Positions 32,204 to 42,663 of a DNA stretch of 62,322 bases are shown one piece after another. Both the position numbers and the translations under genes were made by a program. Position 1 is the stretch's first letter. Each line of letters starts with the position of its first letter. Under the pieces are notes generated by a model. The model was not told where the DNA came from and made no database searches. It was given only the letters and a program-made list of their open reading frames with translations. The stretch comes from Phaeoceros laevis (Eukaryota > Anthocerotophyta > Anthocerotopsida > Notothyladales), in contig JBNGIQ010009253.1 of NCBI GenBank assembly GCA_049999765.1, positions 78,040 to 140,361 of the forward strand. Direction: 5' to 3'.

Positions 32204-34674
32204 TTGTGGCTGTGCTTGACCTGGGTAACTCTTTGCCAATCCCGCCAGAGCCGAAGTGCTCCAGTTTTTGCAGAGGTAGCAATGACGCATTTCCTCCACC
32301 TACCATTGTGCACCACCGACGGGATGCAACATCAGCGGTTTTGGACGCCAGCAGCTGAGAGGCAGGCCCACACCCTGGAGCTGGAGGGGTGGTTGAATGT
32401 GCCTCCCAAGCAATGGATTTACACAAGCCGCACATTTGTGCCGTGCTGCTGCTTAGCAGCCAAGCTATGCATACCGGACACTAGCAGTGCAGGAGAACGA
32501 CAAGAGTTGTTGTGGAGGCAGTATTTCTTGGACCTCACAATGTGGTGGGACTGCAGGACGAACAAGAAGAGCGCGCGATCTCCCGACTTCAGGCAGAAGG
32601 AGCCCATATGGCTGAACAACTTCTACAAGCCTGACAGGGTTGATGCGGAGCCGGGTGCCTTGGACAAGCAGGTTGGACGGTCTGCTCAACCTACGTCCAA
32701 CCCCTTGTTGCATCATAATGCTGCTGCTCCGACGATGCCAGAGTGCCAAGGGTACGGAACGGCTCAGGCTATAATCGAACAGCTTTGTGAGAATGGGCAA
32801 CTAAGTCCAGCAGTGGACGCATTGACCGTCTTGGCGGAGAAACAATCTCGTGTGTCCTCCTCTCTGCTGTACAGTCATTCGGATATGCGGGGCTGACAAA
32901 AATCTGGTGTTGGGGCGACGACATGATGATCTCACTGTCAAGTTTGGGTAAGGGTCTGACACATTTTTGGGAAACCATCTTTTGCGCATGTATGCATGTG
33001 GAGGTAGGATACAGGAGGGCATGGATGTGTTCAACAGGGTAGGGAAACCAGATGTCTTCATGTGGTCTTCCATAATCTCTGCACATGCTAAGCACGGAAA
33101 ACCGAAGGAGGCCATACAACTCTCCCGTGAGATGCGTAAGTCAGGAGTGAAGGCGGATCGTTACGTCTTTGTAGCTGCCCTTCAAGCTTGTGCATTTGCC
33201 GCTGACTTGGAATCTGGCAGAAAAGTGCACTTTGATGTGTTGCACAGTGGCAATCCTACTGACTTGGTTGTTGGCACCTGCCTGGTGGACATGTATGCAA
33301 AATGTGGTGAGCTGGAAAATGCACGCCAGGTTTTTGACAGCATGGCCACAAAGGATGTGGTGACATGGAATGCCCTGATAGCTGGGTATGCAAAATGTGG
33401 TGAACTGGAAAATGCACGCGTGCCAGGTTTTTGGCAGCATGGCCACAAAGGATGCGGTGACATGGAATGCCCTGATTGCTGGGTATGCACAGCAAGGACT
33501 CGGCCAAGAGGCTCTTGTTGTGTATGGACAAATGGAGCAGGCGGGCCTCATTTTGGCTGACCATTTTACTTTTGGTTGCCTTCTGAAGGCGTGTGCAAGC
33601 ACTGGTGCCATACAGAGGGGCAGGCAGCTGCACTCAAAGATTGTCAAAAGAGGTCTGCTGGATGAGTTAGTGGTGGGCACCTGCCTGGTGGACATGTATG
33701 CAAAATGTGGTGAGCTGGAAAATGTGCGCCAGGTTTTTGACAGCATGGACACAAAGAATGTGGTGACATGGAATGCCCTGATTGCTGGGCATGGTGCTTG
33801 TGATGAAGGTCGCAAGACACTAGCTTGTTTTGAGGAGATGTTTGTTGCCGGTGTTCATCCTAATGATGTTACTTTTACTTGCCTTCTAGCAGCATGCAGT
33901 CATGAGGGACTGGTCCACGAGGGTCGCAAACACTTGGATTCCATGGCTGAACAGCATGGCATCAAACCTACTATTGAGCATTACACCTGCATGAGTGATC
34001 TTCTTGCTCGTGCTGGCCAATTAGATGAGGTAGAGAAGCTGCTATTATCATGTGAAGGCCAAAGTAATGTGGTGGGCTTGATGTCTTTGTTGAATGCCTG
34101 CTAAAGTCACGGGGATATAGAGAGGGCTGTGTGGTGTTTTGAAAGCATTGTTAGGCTGGACCCTCAAATGTCGTCTGCCTATTTGCTCAAGGCCAATGCC
34201 TACGCAGATGCAGGGAGGTGGACCGATGCAGACAGGATTGAAACACAGAGAAGGGCAGCAAGAGCTAACAAGAAACCTGCAGTGGCGAGCATTGAGGTGA
34301 ATAAGGAGGTACACAGATTTCTGGTTGGAGAAACGAGAAAGGATATTGCGCGTAAGGTAGAGAGCACAAACGCACTTGTGAAGCAGGAAGGAGGCCACGT
34401 ACCTCACACAAAGTTGGTGTTGAAGCCACTGAGTCAGAAGGAAAAGGAAGATGTGCTTTGTGGGCATGCCGAGAAGCTAGCTCTGGCGTTTGGTCTGTTG
34501 AACACTCCGAATGGGACACCTCTGGTGGTAACGAAGAATCTACGCATGTGCAGCGACTTCTACAGCTCTACGGAAATCATGTCAAGGCTTGAACGGAGAG
34601 ACATTGTTGTAAGGGATGGGTACCGTGTGCATCGATTCGCAAACGGGGGTTGTAGTTTTAGGGGTCGACCTTGA
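32204..34674 (+). pseudogene. PPR-DYW protein with OSB-type PDF motif and GRP end, decayed
   Basis: The first frame (32204-32896) carries an OSB-like PDF motif: ERQELLWRQYFLDLTMWWD, CRTNKKSARSPDFRQKEP, IWLNNFYKPDRVDAEPGALD. PPR (PLS-type) repeats follow (NHLLRMYACGGRIQEG, GTCLVDMYAKCGELENARQV), then E and DYW regions. DYW parts seen are GHAEKLALAFGLLNTPNGTP, NLRMCSDFYSSTEI, and the C-terminus CSFRGRP in place of a DYW end. PPR-DYW proteins edit organelle RNA bases. Lesions: frame breaks and an in-frame TAA between 32890 and 32975, a 4-base insertion near 33419, and TAA at 34102-34104 before the E/DYW part. The zinc-type second cysteine of CxxC is Phe and the next His is Tyr. Sequencing error could explain some indels but not all lesions. 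Confidence 0.85.
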
Positions 34675-35305
34675 GAATACTGAAGATCTAGCCAGTGCTC
34701 AGGTGTGTGTGCGATAGATTATGACGAGTGCTCGTTCCTCGTGGAATGATTTTTTTTTTGGTGGTCCATGGAACAATTCCAAGGAGCTCGTCAAGTCTGG
34801 GTCAAGCCGCAAATGCTGAGCAGCTGCAGTGCGCGTTGAAGCTCACTTGGAATTTCCCGCGCCGAGTCTGAGTCTCATCACTGATTCACTGCACACCTGC
34901 GCAAGCGGAGAGGGCCCATTGGACAGGACAGTTCTTCTGTCCACGCCACGCTATAAAGCAACTCGCTCTCTCTCTTCTGTCACAGTGACTCCCTTTTTCC
35001 ATGTGGTGCAAGACTCCTGCCAGTAGATACACTGTAGACGAGAGCAACGCGGTCAGTATGTACACCGACACACCGCTCAGCTGTCACCAGTATTTAATTT
35101 GTTTATGGGATGAAAACAGCTGTTGTCCTCTCACCTTCATCCATACATCCTTTGCGCAACGACATACCTGTGCTGTTGCTGGGTGGAGAGCGTTAGCATC
35201 GCTATCGGCGGGCACGGCTACTTGACAGAAGCAACATTTGGTGGGAAAGTTGTCCGATCTTCAAGTCGTCGCCAGCCAACTTCAAGTGAAGGGGCCTACA
35301 CGATA
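34675..35305. other. Spacer before duplicated segment copy 2
   Basis: No gene is seen. A TATAAAG at about 34952, followed by a CT-rich stretch, may be the promoter of TRN1-like copy 2. It lies outside the duplicated segment, so copy 1 does not share it. Confidence 0.35.
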
Positions 35306-35588
35306 GAGTTGATGTGATCCTGGCAGACCATCGCCATCTCCTCCCCCGGCCGAAGGTCAGATTCCTTCTGCTCACCAACATTTTCAAAAGCTTAGAACTG
35401 GAGAGTAGGCCTAGGTCTACAGGTAGCTAGCTAGGTTGTGCCTTCCCAAGGAGGATGGATAGGTGTGCTTACAAGCTTATAATCTTAACTCACAATGTCA
35501 TGTCCGTCCACCTCTGGCCCTGGAACCTTGCAATTGATATGTATGTACCGTGCGTGTGCTCGTCTCACATATACAGGTAGCTACGACT

Positions 35589-38500
35589 ATGGCCAGCCCG
35601 ACTGATGATCAGATTCCCCCGGCACTGCTTCGGTTACTTGCGGATCTGGAGGCCCTTCCGCCTTCAATCCCGAAACTTGAGGTTGATCTTACCGGGGATG
35701 AGTTCGGAGGCTTCTTCACTTTCACTTTATGGGAGCGTAGCTACAGGCGGCAAGTGCGCCTCCGTGTCCTCACAGCCATCGGAAACTGCCGCTCTCTTCA
35801 GGTCATCGATCTGAATCCGCACCTTTCTAGCAGCGTTTCCAGTGTGACGGAGGCGGAGGCCACGGCTCTCTTTCANNNNNNNNNNAGCAGCGTTTCCAGT
35901 GTGACGGAGGCGGAGGCCACGGCTCTCTTTCAAGGCTTGCAATGTAACCCAGTCCTGTATCGGCTGAGGGTGAGCGGCTGGCAAGGGATTGGGACTGGGG
36001 CAGCCTGCGAGGCGCTCGCTGTCCTGGTCCGATCCAGTTGCACCTTGCAACTTCTGTATTTGCAATGTATCGGGTTGACTGGTGAAGGAGTGGGCCACAT
36101 CGCTGCCGCCCTGCAAGCCAACACTAGCTCAATCTTGCAAGGCTTGTATGTTGGTGGTAACAGAATAGGAGATGTTGCTGGGGCGCAACACCTGGCGGAC
36201 ATCCTGGCCAGCACGCCCACACTTGAGAACCTGGGGATGTGGGACATAAGTATGGACGCGGCGGGAGGCGAGGTGATTGCCAAAGCCCTGGCGCAGAGCA
36301 CGTCACTCAGGTCGCTTACCATGGGATGGCGAGGTATCAGCCCAACAAACCAGTCAGCAGCGTTAACCAGGATTGTGGTAGCTTTGAGCGCTCCTGTGGG
36401 CGCTGGAGGTCTAGATGCATCTGCTTTCAACACGCACATTAAGCAACTACACCTCGCGGTGTGGAGGGATGATTTGGAGCCCATTGAGGCCGGGGTGGGA
36501 GAAGCTGTAGCTCACATGCTCCGCACCAATGCCACCCTGGAGCAGCTTGATATAACCACCTCCTTCGTGGGCCACGGATTGGAGGCATTGCGGTACAACA
36601 CTAGCATCACTGAGCTCAGGGTGACACATGGCCCAAGCTGTACGAAGGTTGATCTGGACAAGCTGATCCCAATCGTTCAGAGCTGCCAAACACTGCAACG
36701 CTTGCAGTATGACAACGATCATCCACCCGAATTCAAAAGGCAGGTCTTCCGGTCTTTGAAGGACAATCCTAGTATCAAGACATTGGTGATAGATGGCTGG
36801 GAAGGGTTGGACGATGACATGTTCAAGGATTTGATGGAATCCTTGCAAGTCAACACCAACCTTGAGGCGATTTCTTTAGAGCGCACCTCCTGGAAATTGG
36901 ATGGGAAGGAGGCCATTGTTGAGCGGGCTTTGAGAAGAAACAAACTTCTCAAACGGCAGGTTGCGTATCTGGACCTCCTCCATCACGGTGACATGGAGCT
37001 CACCAGTCCAAAGGCCGGACGGCTTTTCCTATGTGGTTTTGGGTTTGCAGGCAAGACAACCCTAAGAAAAAACATGATCCGTTCCTGGTCAAAATCGCAG
37101 CGTTCAGACTGGATGCCAACATTTGTAACAGATTTGCCATTGGCAAAGTCTAGAAGAACCCAAGGCATCGAGATCCAGATGCTCCGTGATGACAATACCA
37201 TGCAAATTAGCATATGGGACTTGGCGGGACAAGATAAGTTTCGTGCGCTTCAGAGTTTCCTATTTCCTAGCATCAGCCAGGCTTGCGTCTTCCTCTTTGT
37301 CTTCAGCTGCTACCACCATGAAACACACGAGTTGAAGCCAGAAAAGAGCTTGGAGGAAGAACTTCGCCACTGGATGCGATTCATCGCATCAAATTCGAGC
37401 AATCAAGGTCACGTCTTGCCCCAAGTGTTCGTGATTTTGTCTCACCTTGATAAGATGCCCCGAGGCACAAGTGACACCATGGTGGTAGAATGGGCCATGC
37501 CAACAATCACAAGGGTGAAACATGACTTCGCTGGGCTTCTCAACATCTCCTCACAGGTTTTTGCTCTGAAGTCATCCTCTGCAACCAGTGTGACTGCTGT
37601 GTTGGATACAGTTTTTCAACTGTTTGAAGATCTACTTTCCAAAAAGTTGAAAGTAGTGCCAGAACCATGTACTCGTATGAATGCCGTTTTGGCACAATGG
37701 AGGTCAAAAAATCCCACTAGGCCTATGATGCCATTGCAAGAGTTCCACGACCTTTGTTTCAAAGAGGTGCTTGAGCTTGGGAAGTTTGGGAAGCAGGATG
37801 AAAAGGCTATCCAGATATTGGAAGCAATTGCTTCCTATCTGCATGATGTTGGAACCATCATGTTTTTCATGAAAGTGCAAATTGTTGTTGTGGATCCTAA
37901 CTGGGTGAGTCACGTCTTTCTGGGAAGTTTGATTGGAGTTAAACTAGGGCAAAACCAGCACTCGTCCAAAATGATGCCTTCTACCACAGATGGTTTTGTC
38001 TCCAGAAGCCAGGTCGAAGCTACTCTAGCACACTTTTTGAAGGACAACAAATACAAAGGCCTCAACGTAGCAGACTTGATAGGTTTAATGCTAGAATTGG
38101 AGCTGTGCTGTGAAGTGGAAGTGGCTGGAGTTACTCGATACTTGGTTCCTCATACATTGAAAGATGCAAACGGCAACGCCCTCATTGGCAGACGGAAGTT
38201 GGAGTGGCCTTTGCCAAATCCTAAATCGAAGTCCTTGCATATCGGATGCCGATTGCAATGCAGTGATCAGCTCCAGACCTATTTGGGTCCCGGCTTCTTC
38301 TCCCGCTTCCAGGTACAAAACATACTTCATACATGTATTCCATCCATCTTGTTGTGAAATCTTGGAGATAATTATCTCACACATCTATGGCTTGCATTCA
38401 TGATTCCAGATTAGCCTACGGAATAGATTGTTTGCTAAGAAGACAGAGATATCCATGGGGCCCGAACACTATGCAATTCAACTGAACTTGATAACATTTC

Positions 38501-39864
38501 ATACTGATGGCGTAGAAGTCTTGGTAGAAATTCCAGGAGATGTTGGGGATTATGTCGACATATTGGTAAGATCCAGGAAGACGAGAGAGCAAACCAGAGC
38601 CTTCATTGTGGCACATGTGGTGGATGAGATGCGATCCTTCTGTGCATCTCCGGAAGGGAACCAAGGAGTAACACTCGTTGAAGGCATCCTCAGACCTGAA
38701 TGTGTGAGCCAGCTCACCTTGTGTGTGTACAGGCGGGACCAAGCGGTACTGAAACAAGACCTTATGGGGCTTGTAGAGAAACGAATTATGAATACCAAGT
38801 GTGGTGAAATCTTCACCTCGGTAGGTTCAATTGACTACAACCACACTTGGAATAAGGTGCCTGAAGCTGAGCTAGATGCTGACTTCGAAAAAGCTCGTGA
38901 GCTCTTAGATCCCGAAGATGTCCTAGATGTACTCACTAGAAACGAAAGGTCTGTGATGCAAAAGTTGATTGCTGTAAAGGAAGCTGCGCAAGAGGTGTTG
39001 GGTAAATCCCATGGGGAAGATCAGATAGACCGTCCATGTGCAACATATACTCGCATCATGACTGCTCCAATTCACAGAGGTTCTTACCAACAAGGACTCC
39101 AGCAGGAGATTCGTGAGACACTCGGTAGGGTGGAGGAGAAACTGGATAGGGTGGAGGGAAAGTTGGATCACATAAAGTCTCTGCAGGAGCAGGTGGTCAA
39201 TTCAATCAAGGAGTTACAAGATCTGACCCTGGTGACAGTGGCGTGCAAAATGAATGAGATAATGAATTTCTCAGCAGAGTTAATAAAGTCAGATGTGCCC
39301 AGCCGACCTTATTTCACAACCCATGACGTTGGCAAGGTGCAGAAGTTGGTTGCGGGCATAAAAATGAGCAAGGCAGTGATACTGCACTTCATGTGCGAAG
39401 ACACCAGGGGACCTCACTTGGTGGAAGGGCAGGTTGGGCTTAAGCTCACTACAGTAGATGCGAAGTGGAAGTGGATTCAGCCCATTGCAGTGCAATCTGC
39501 CAGAATGCTGGTGTTCTTGGTAAAGGCAGGCTTGCATGTGGCTGCAGGGATAGGAAGTGCTGTTCCCGATTTTGCAGAGTGGAGTGGGGCGATACCTCTC
39601 ACTGCAGCTGCACTAGCCGGAGAAGGTTTACTAAGCAACATCAACTCACAGTTTACGGGATCATTAGTGGAGAAAAGCAAGTGTGTGGAAGAAGCTTGGG
39701 TCCTCCTCAAAGATGAGCTGAAGCCGCATCTGGTGAGCCACATGGGGACGCTGTTTCAGCTGTACAAAGTGCAATTCGTAGAGGGGCCTCAGCGAAGAGT
39801 AGGTTGGGTGTGCCAAAAATGCTTGGAAAGGGGGAGACCAAAGGGCACTGTCCTTCCTCTCTGA
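35589..39864 (+). CDS. TORNADO1-like LRR-Roc-COR (ROCO) GTPase, copy 2
   Basis: Exons: 35589-38312 and 38410-39864. After removing the gap artefact the protein is about 1373 residues, close to plant TRN1. Order: an N-terminal cap (MASPTDDQIPPALLRLLADL), several ribonuclease-inhibitor-type LRRs (CTLQLLYLQCIGLTGEGVGH), Roc GTPase (GFGFAGKTTLRKNMIRSW, SIWDLAGQDKFRALQ, VILSHLDKM), COR (FHDLCFKEVLELGKFG to VVVDPNWVSHVFLGSL and RYLVPHTLKDANGNAL), a coiled coil (RVEEKLDRVEGKLDHIKSLQ) and a C-terminal domain with WVCQKCLERGRPKG. ROCO proteins act as dimerising GTPase switches; Arabidopsis TRN1 patterns leaves and roots. A CAG acceptor just before the ATG suggests a 5'-leader intron. The frame is open except at the 10-N gap. 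Confidence 0.88.
35829..35932 (+). other. Assembly gap flanked by identical 47-base sequences
   Basis: Ten Ns (35876-35885) are bordered on both sides by the same 47 bases (35829-35875 and 35886-35932). 47 plus 10 is 57, a multiple of three, and removing one flank plus the Ns restores a normal LRR. The simplest reading is two contig ends that overlap but were not merged. Confidence 0.9.
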
Positions 39865-41405
39865 CGACATAGAATTTTATACAGGGAAATGGAGAAAATG
39901 TTGAAACTTAGTTTCAAAACCAACGACCTGGTGCTGGTTTGGCAGCCATGGACGGAGACATAGTGATGTTTGTCCCAGCCGAGGTTGGTTGGATGCACAT
40001 GCTGTTTTTGACTGCAGGGGATGATCAGACATTGCCTTATTGAAGACAGTGCAGCACAGCACGTGCAGTCCATCTTACTACTTCTACAGCTCCAGTTCCA
40101 TGCAGTTGCCTGGTGTGCGTTCAGCAGTTTTCACTCCTCTTCAGGTTCTACAACTGGTTCTGAAGGTCTAACATAGGTACCTTAGTGCAAATATAAACTG
40201 TCGTTGTCAGCTTTCACTTCTTTGTTTGGAATTGCAAAAGGTTGCTTCACAGACCTGTGTCATGTCTTGTTTGTGCAGAGTGTTGTATGCACTGGCTGAA
40301 ACAGTGAGGCGAGGCAAACACAGTTATACGAAGTTCAACTGGCTAATAGCCCCATGGTGAGTTGCAATGAAGTCCACCACAACTGCATACGTCTGCCTTC
40401 AAGATTGTAAGTTTCATTTTTTTGTCAAAGCCCGATTTGCATTTCCCACAGTTGAGTTTAATCAGCTAAGCAGCAGCCGGCAGTAACTGCTGCTCATTAA
40501 ATTAAGAGTTCCCTTGTAGTGACAGCTGTTTTGTCAGTGTACCAGACTTGATGAATTGTCCAAGTCTCAAAAGGGAAGATTTGGCTGGAATTCTTGAGTC
40601 TGTCACCACACCAGTTGCGATGGAATACGAGCCACAGTGTAGCGACCGCCAAATTGCAAATCGAAGATATCGTCACAATTTTCGGTTAGGCATGGTGGTG
40701 CCAACGATTCCATTTTGTTCTATCCATCCCCCGATCTGCATCGTATAAAGCAGGACCTTGGCTGCGCTTGTGGCACTTGCATCAGGGCTTTGTCCGTCCC
40801 AACCTTTCACCCCAGTTTCTCTTCTGTAACGCCATTTTCTGGATCCTTCAGTGTGGTGGGATGACAGGCAACAGGGGCACAACTCGGACTTTCCTGACTT
40901 CAGAAAACGAAAAACCCGGAGGAGGTGCTTGTGTCTGAACAACACCTGCAGGCCTGCTTGCGTGGACTAGAAGCTGGTTCCCTTGGACACGCAGCTTGGA
41001 CCTCCTCCGTCAACATGGTATGAAGGCTCTTGGGGTACTTGGTGAAGCAGTGAGTTAAGCTGTGTGACCTCAGGGAAGCCCTTGACCAGCTTACAGGATC
41101 ACCTGTGGAGCGATGGAAGTGTATGGAGAAAGCCCTTGAAGACTTTCACGCTTTTCACATTATCAGAGTCTGGAGACTCTTGTCCATCAAAACCGTGATT
41201 TTTTTGGTCATGAACTACCTTTGTTTTTACTTCCAGCTCCTTCAAGATTTTCACTCTTCAATTTATCAGAGCCTGAGTCTTGTTCTGGGCATCAGCAGAT
41301 TGCCCGCAAAAGTTGGTTCTATGCTACTTCCAGGATGACATGGAATGATACTGCAACATCATCCGGCTTCCTCATGAATCCTGCTAGTGAGGACATCCTT
41401 GTATA
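39865..41405. other. Duplicated 3' flank of TRN1-like copy 2
   Basis: Counterpart of 27279-28833. No gene is seen. Confidence 0.5.
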
Positions 41406-41961
41406 CTCCATCAAAAGATACACTGTTCCTACCCATATTGTGGTCACAAAGCCCATGCCTTCTTGTAAGCACCAGAGGGAAGGTGACTAGTCATAGAATC
41501 CTGTCTCTGAACGTCAATCTATGTCGAACCTACAGAACTTCTCCGATACAGAGCTGTAAGCAGGTAGACCTACGTCTTGTAGAACTTCGACACTTCGGGG
41601 TACATGGCAGCTAGCTCCTACTAATGATAGCTTTCACATGTCCTTTCCTACTGCCTGCACTAATATAGACCTGGTTGAAAGGGGACTCTAGAACTTTGAA
41701 ATTAAACCAGGCAAGAATCCACAGCGCCCATGTCACTCTGCGGCACTTGCAAAACACTGGAAGAACACACTCTCCTCTCGCTCTCTCAAATAGGCAGCGG
41801 CAGTCTCTGCTAAACTTTCACGTACAAAATTGGCAGACAGCCTGCGCCACAGACAGGCAAGATAGAAAATGCAAGGATCCCACAATAGAAAGTAGTACCT
41901 GACCGGAGTTCGGCTTCGAATTCACAGTTTCCTGTTGTTGTAGCTCGCTACCATCGCCTGC
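41406..41961. other. Spacer, no supported gene
   Basis: This lies between the end of the duplication and the SKIP fragment. Only short frames occur. I searched it for the missing N-terminal BRCT domains of the downstream gene and did not see them. Confidence 0.4.
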
Positions 41962-42660
41962 CTATAGCCCTTTATCCCGTGTCTCCAACCACAACGCATA
42001 GCCGCCGCAGCCTCTGCCGGGGCTGTTGCCAACAATGCGGGCCCTCTGCGCACACGTGCCTAGCGCTTGCTCCTCCTTCTCTTTCTGGTTCAGCATCAAC
42101 TCCCTCTGAAACTTGGACTGCATCTCAACAGCTCCCCGTGCCTTCTGGTCTGGCACATACAAGCACCTTCTCAAAACTATTGTTGATCTGCACTTCTTGC
42201 AAGGCTCTGCCATCAGCTGCATGCACTGTCTGAAGGAATGGTGTAGCCTTGGGGCATTTTTCCAGTTCGAAAAAAAGGGGGAATTTCTCTAGTCCGTCTG
42301 GTCCTTCACAGTCACAGGCCGTCGCGGGTGGTCACGACTTGAATGCCGCTCTCTCGGAGTGAATGAGACCCGGAGACCTTGGGCACCGTTTGTGCTTGAA
42401 TTTAGGAGGTTCCAGCGGGTCTTTGGGCATCGCCACCAAACGAATGACCCTTTCCTTGGCTCCAGAATTGAAGGCAGCAGATTGTGTAAGAAGGAGCTGT
42501 GGTCCGCGAGGGCAAACTCTTCGGCTGCGCAGCACTGATCCTGGCTCTGACAATTTTCTCCAGCGCGGCCTTTGTCCTCCCAGTGGTCTCATCAATTTCC
42601 TGGTGCCCGGGTCTAGCTGTTTCCACCTCATTCGGAGGCTTAGGCACCAGCTCATGTAGA
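41962..42660 (-). pseudogene. SKIP/SNW-domain protein fragment, broken
   Basis: Read on the minus strand from 42660 down, the DNA encodes in shifting frames the middle of the SNW/SKIP protein: TKAALEKIVRARISAAQPKS, AAFNSGAKERVIRLV, MPKDPLEPPKFKHKR, RPVTVKDQ, SNWKN, QKARGAVEMQSKFQREL and LMLNQKEKEEQ. SKIP is a conserved spliceosome component and transcription co-regulator, and these are its most conserved blocks. At least three frame breaks and an in-frame TAG (tryptophan expected) show that it is dead. No introns interrupt the run, so it could be a retrocopy, although I cannot check whether the parent gene has introns here. Both ends of the protein are missing. Confidence 0.88.
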
Positions 42661-42663
42661 ACG

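Larger units (their letters stand above)
35306..41405. repeat. Segmental duplication, copy 2 (TRN1-like gene plus flanks)
   Basis: Direct repeat of 23087-28833, offset by about 12.2 kb. Similarity covers the 5' flank, both exons, the intron and 1.5 kb of 3' flank, ending near 'ggacatccttgtat' at about 41405. Confidence 0.93.

Noticed and set aside
33141-33815. 224-residue minus-strand frame rich in HILHT and CGHAVKNL-like repeats
   Set aside because: Antisense of the repeated PPR blocks; the repetition is explained by the PPR units.
34102-34104. The TAA in the PPR gene as a site repaired by U-to-C editing
   Set aside because: Such editing acts on organelle RNA, and other frame breaks in the same gene cannot be repaired that way.
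35829-35932. A real tandem LRR duplication in ROCO copy 2
   Set aside because: The 47-base flanks are identical and separated only by a 10-N placeholder, so an unmerged overlap is simpler.
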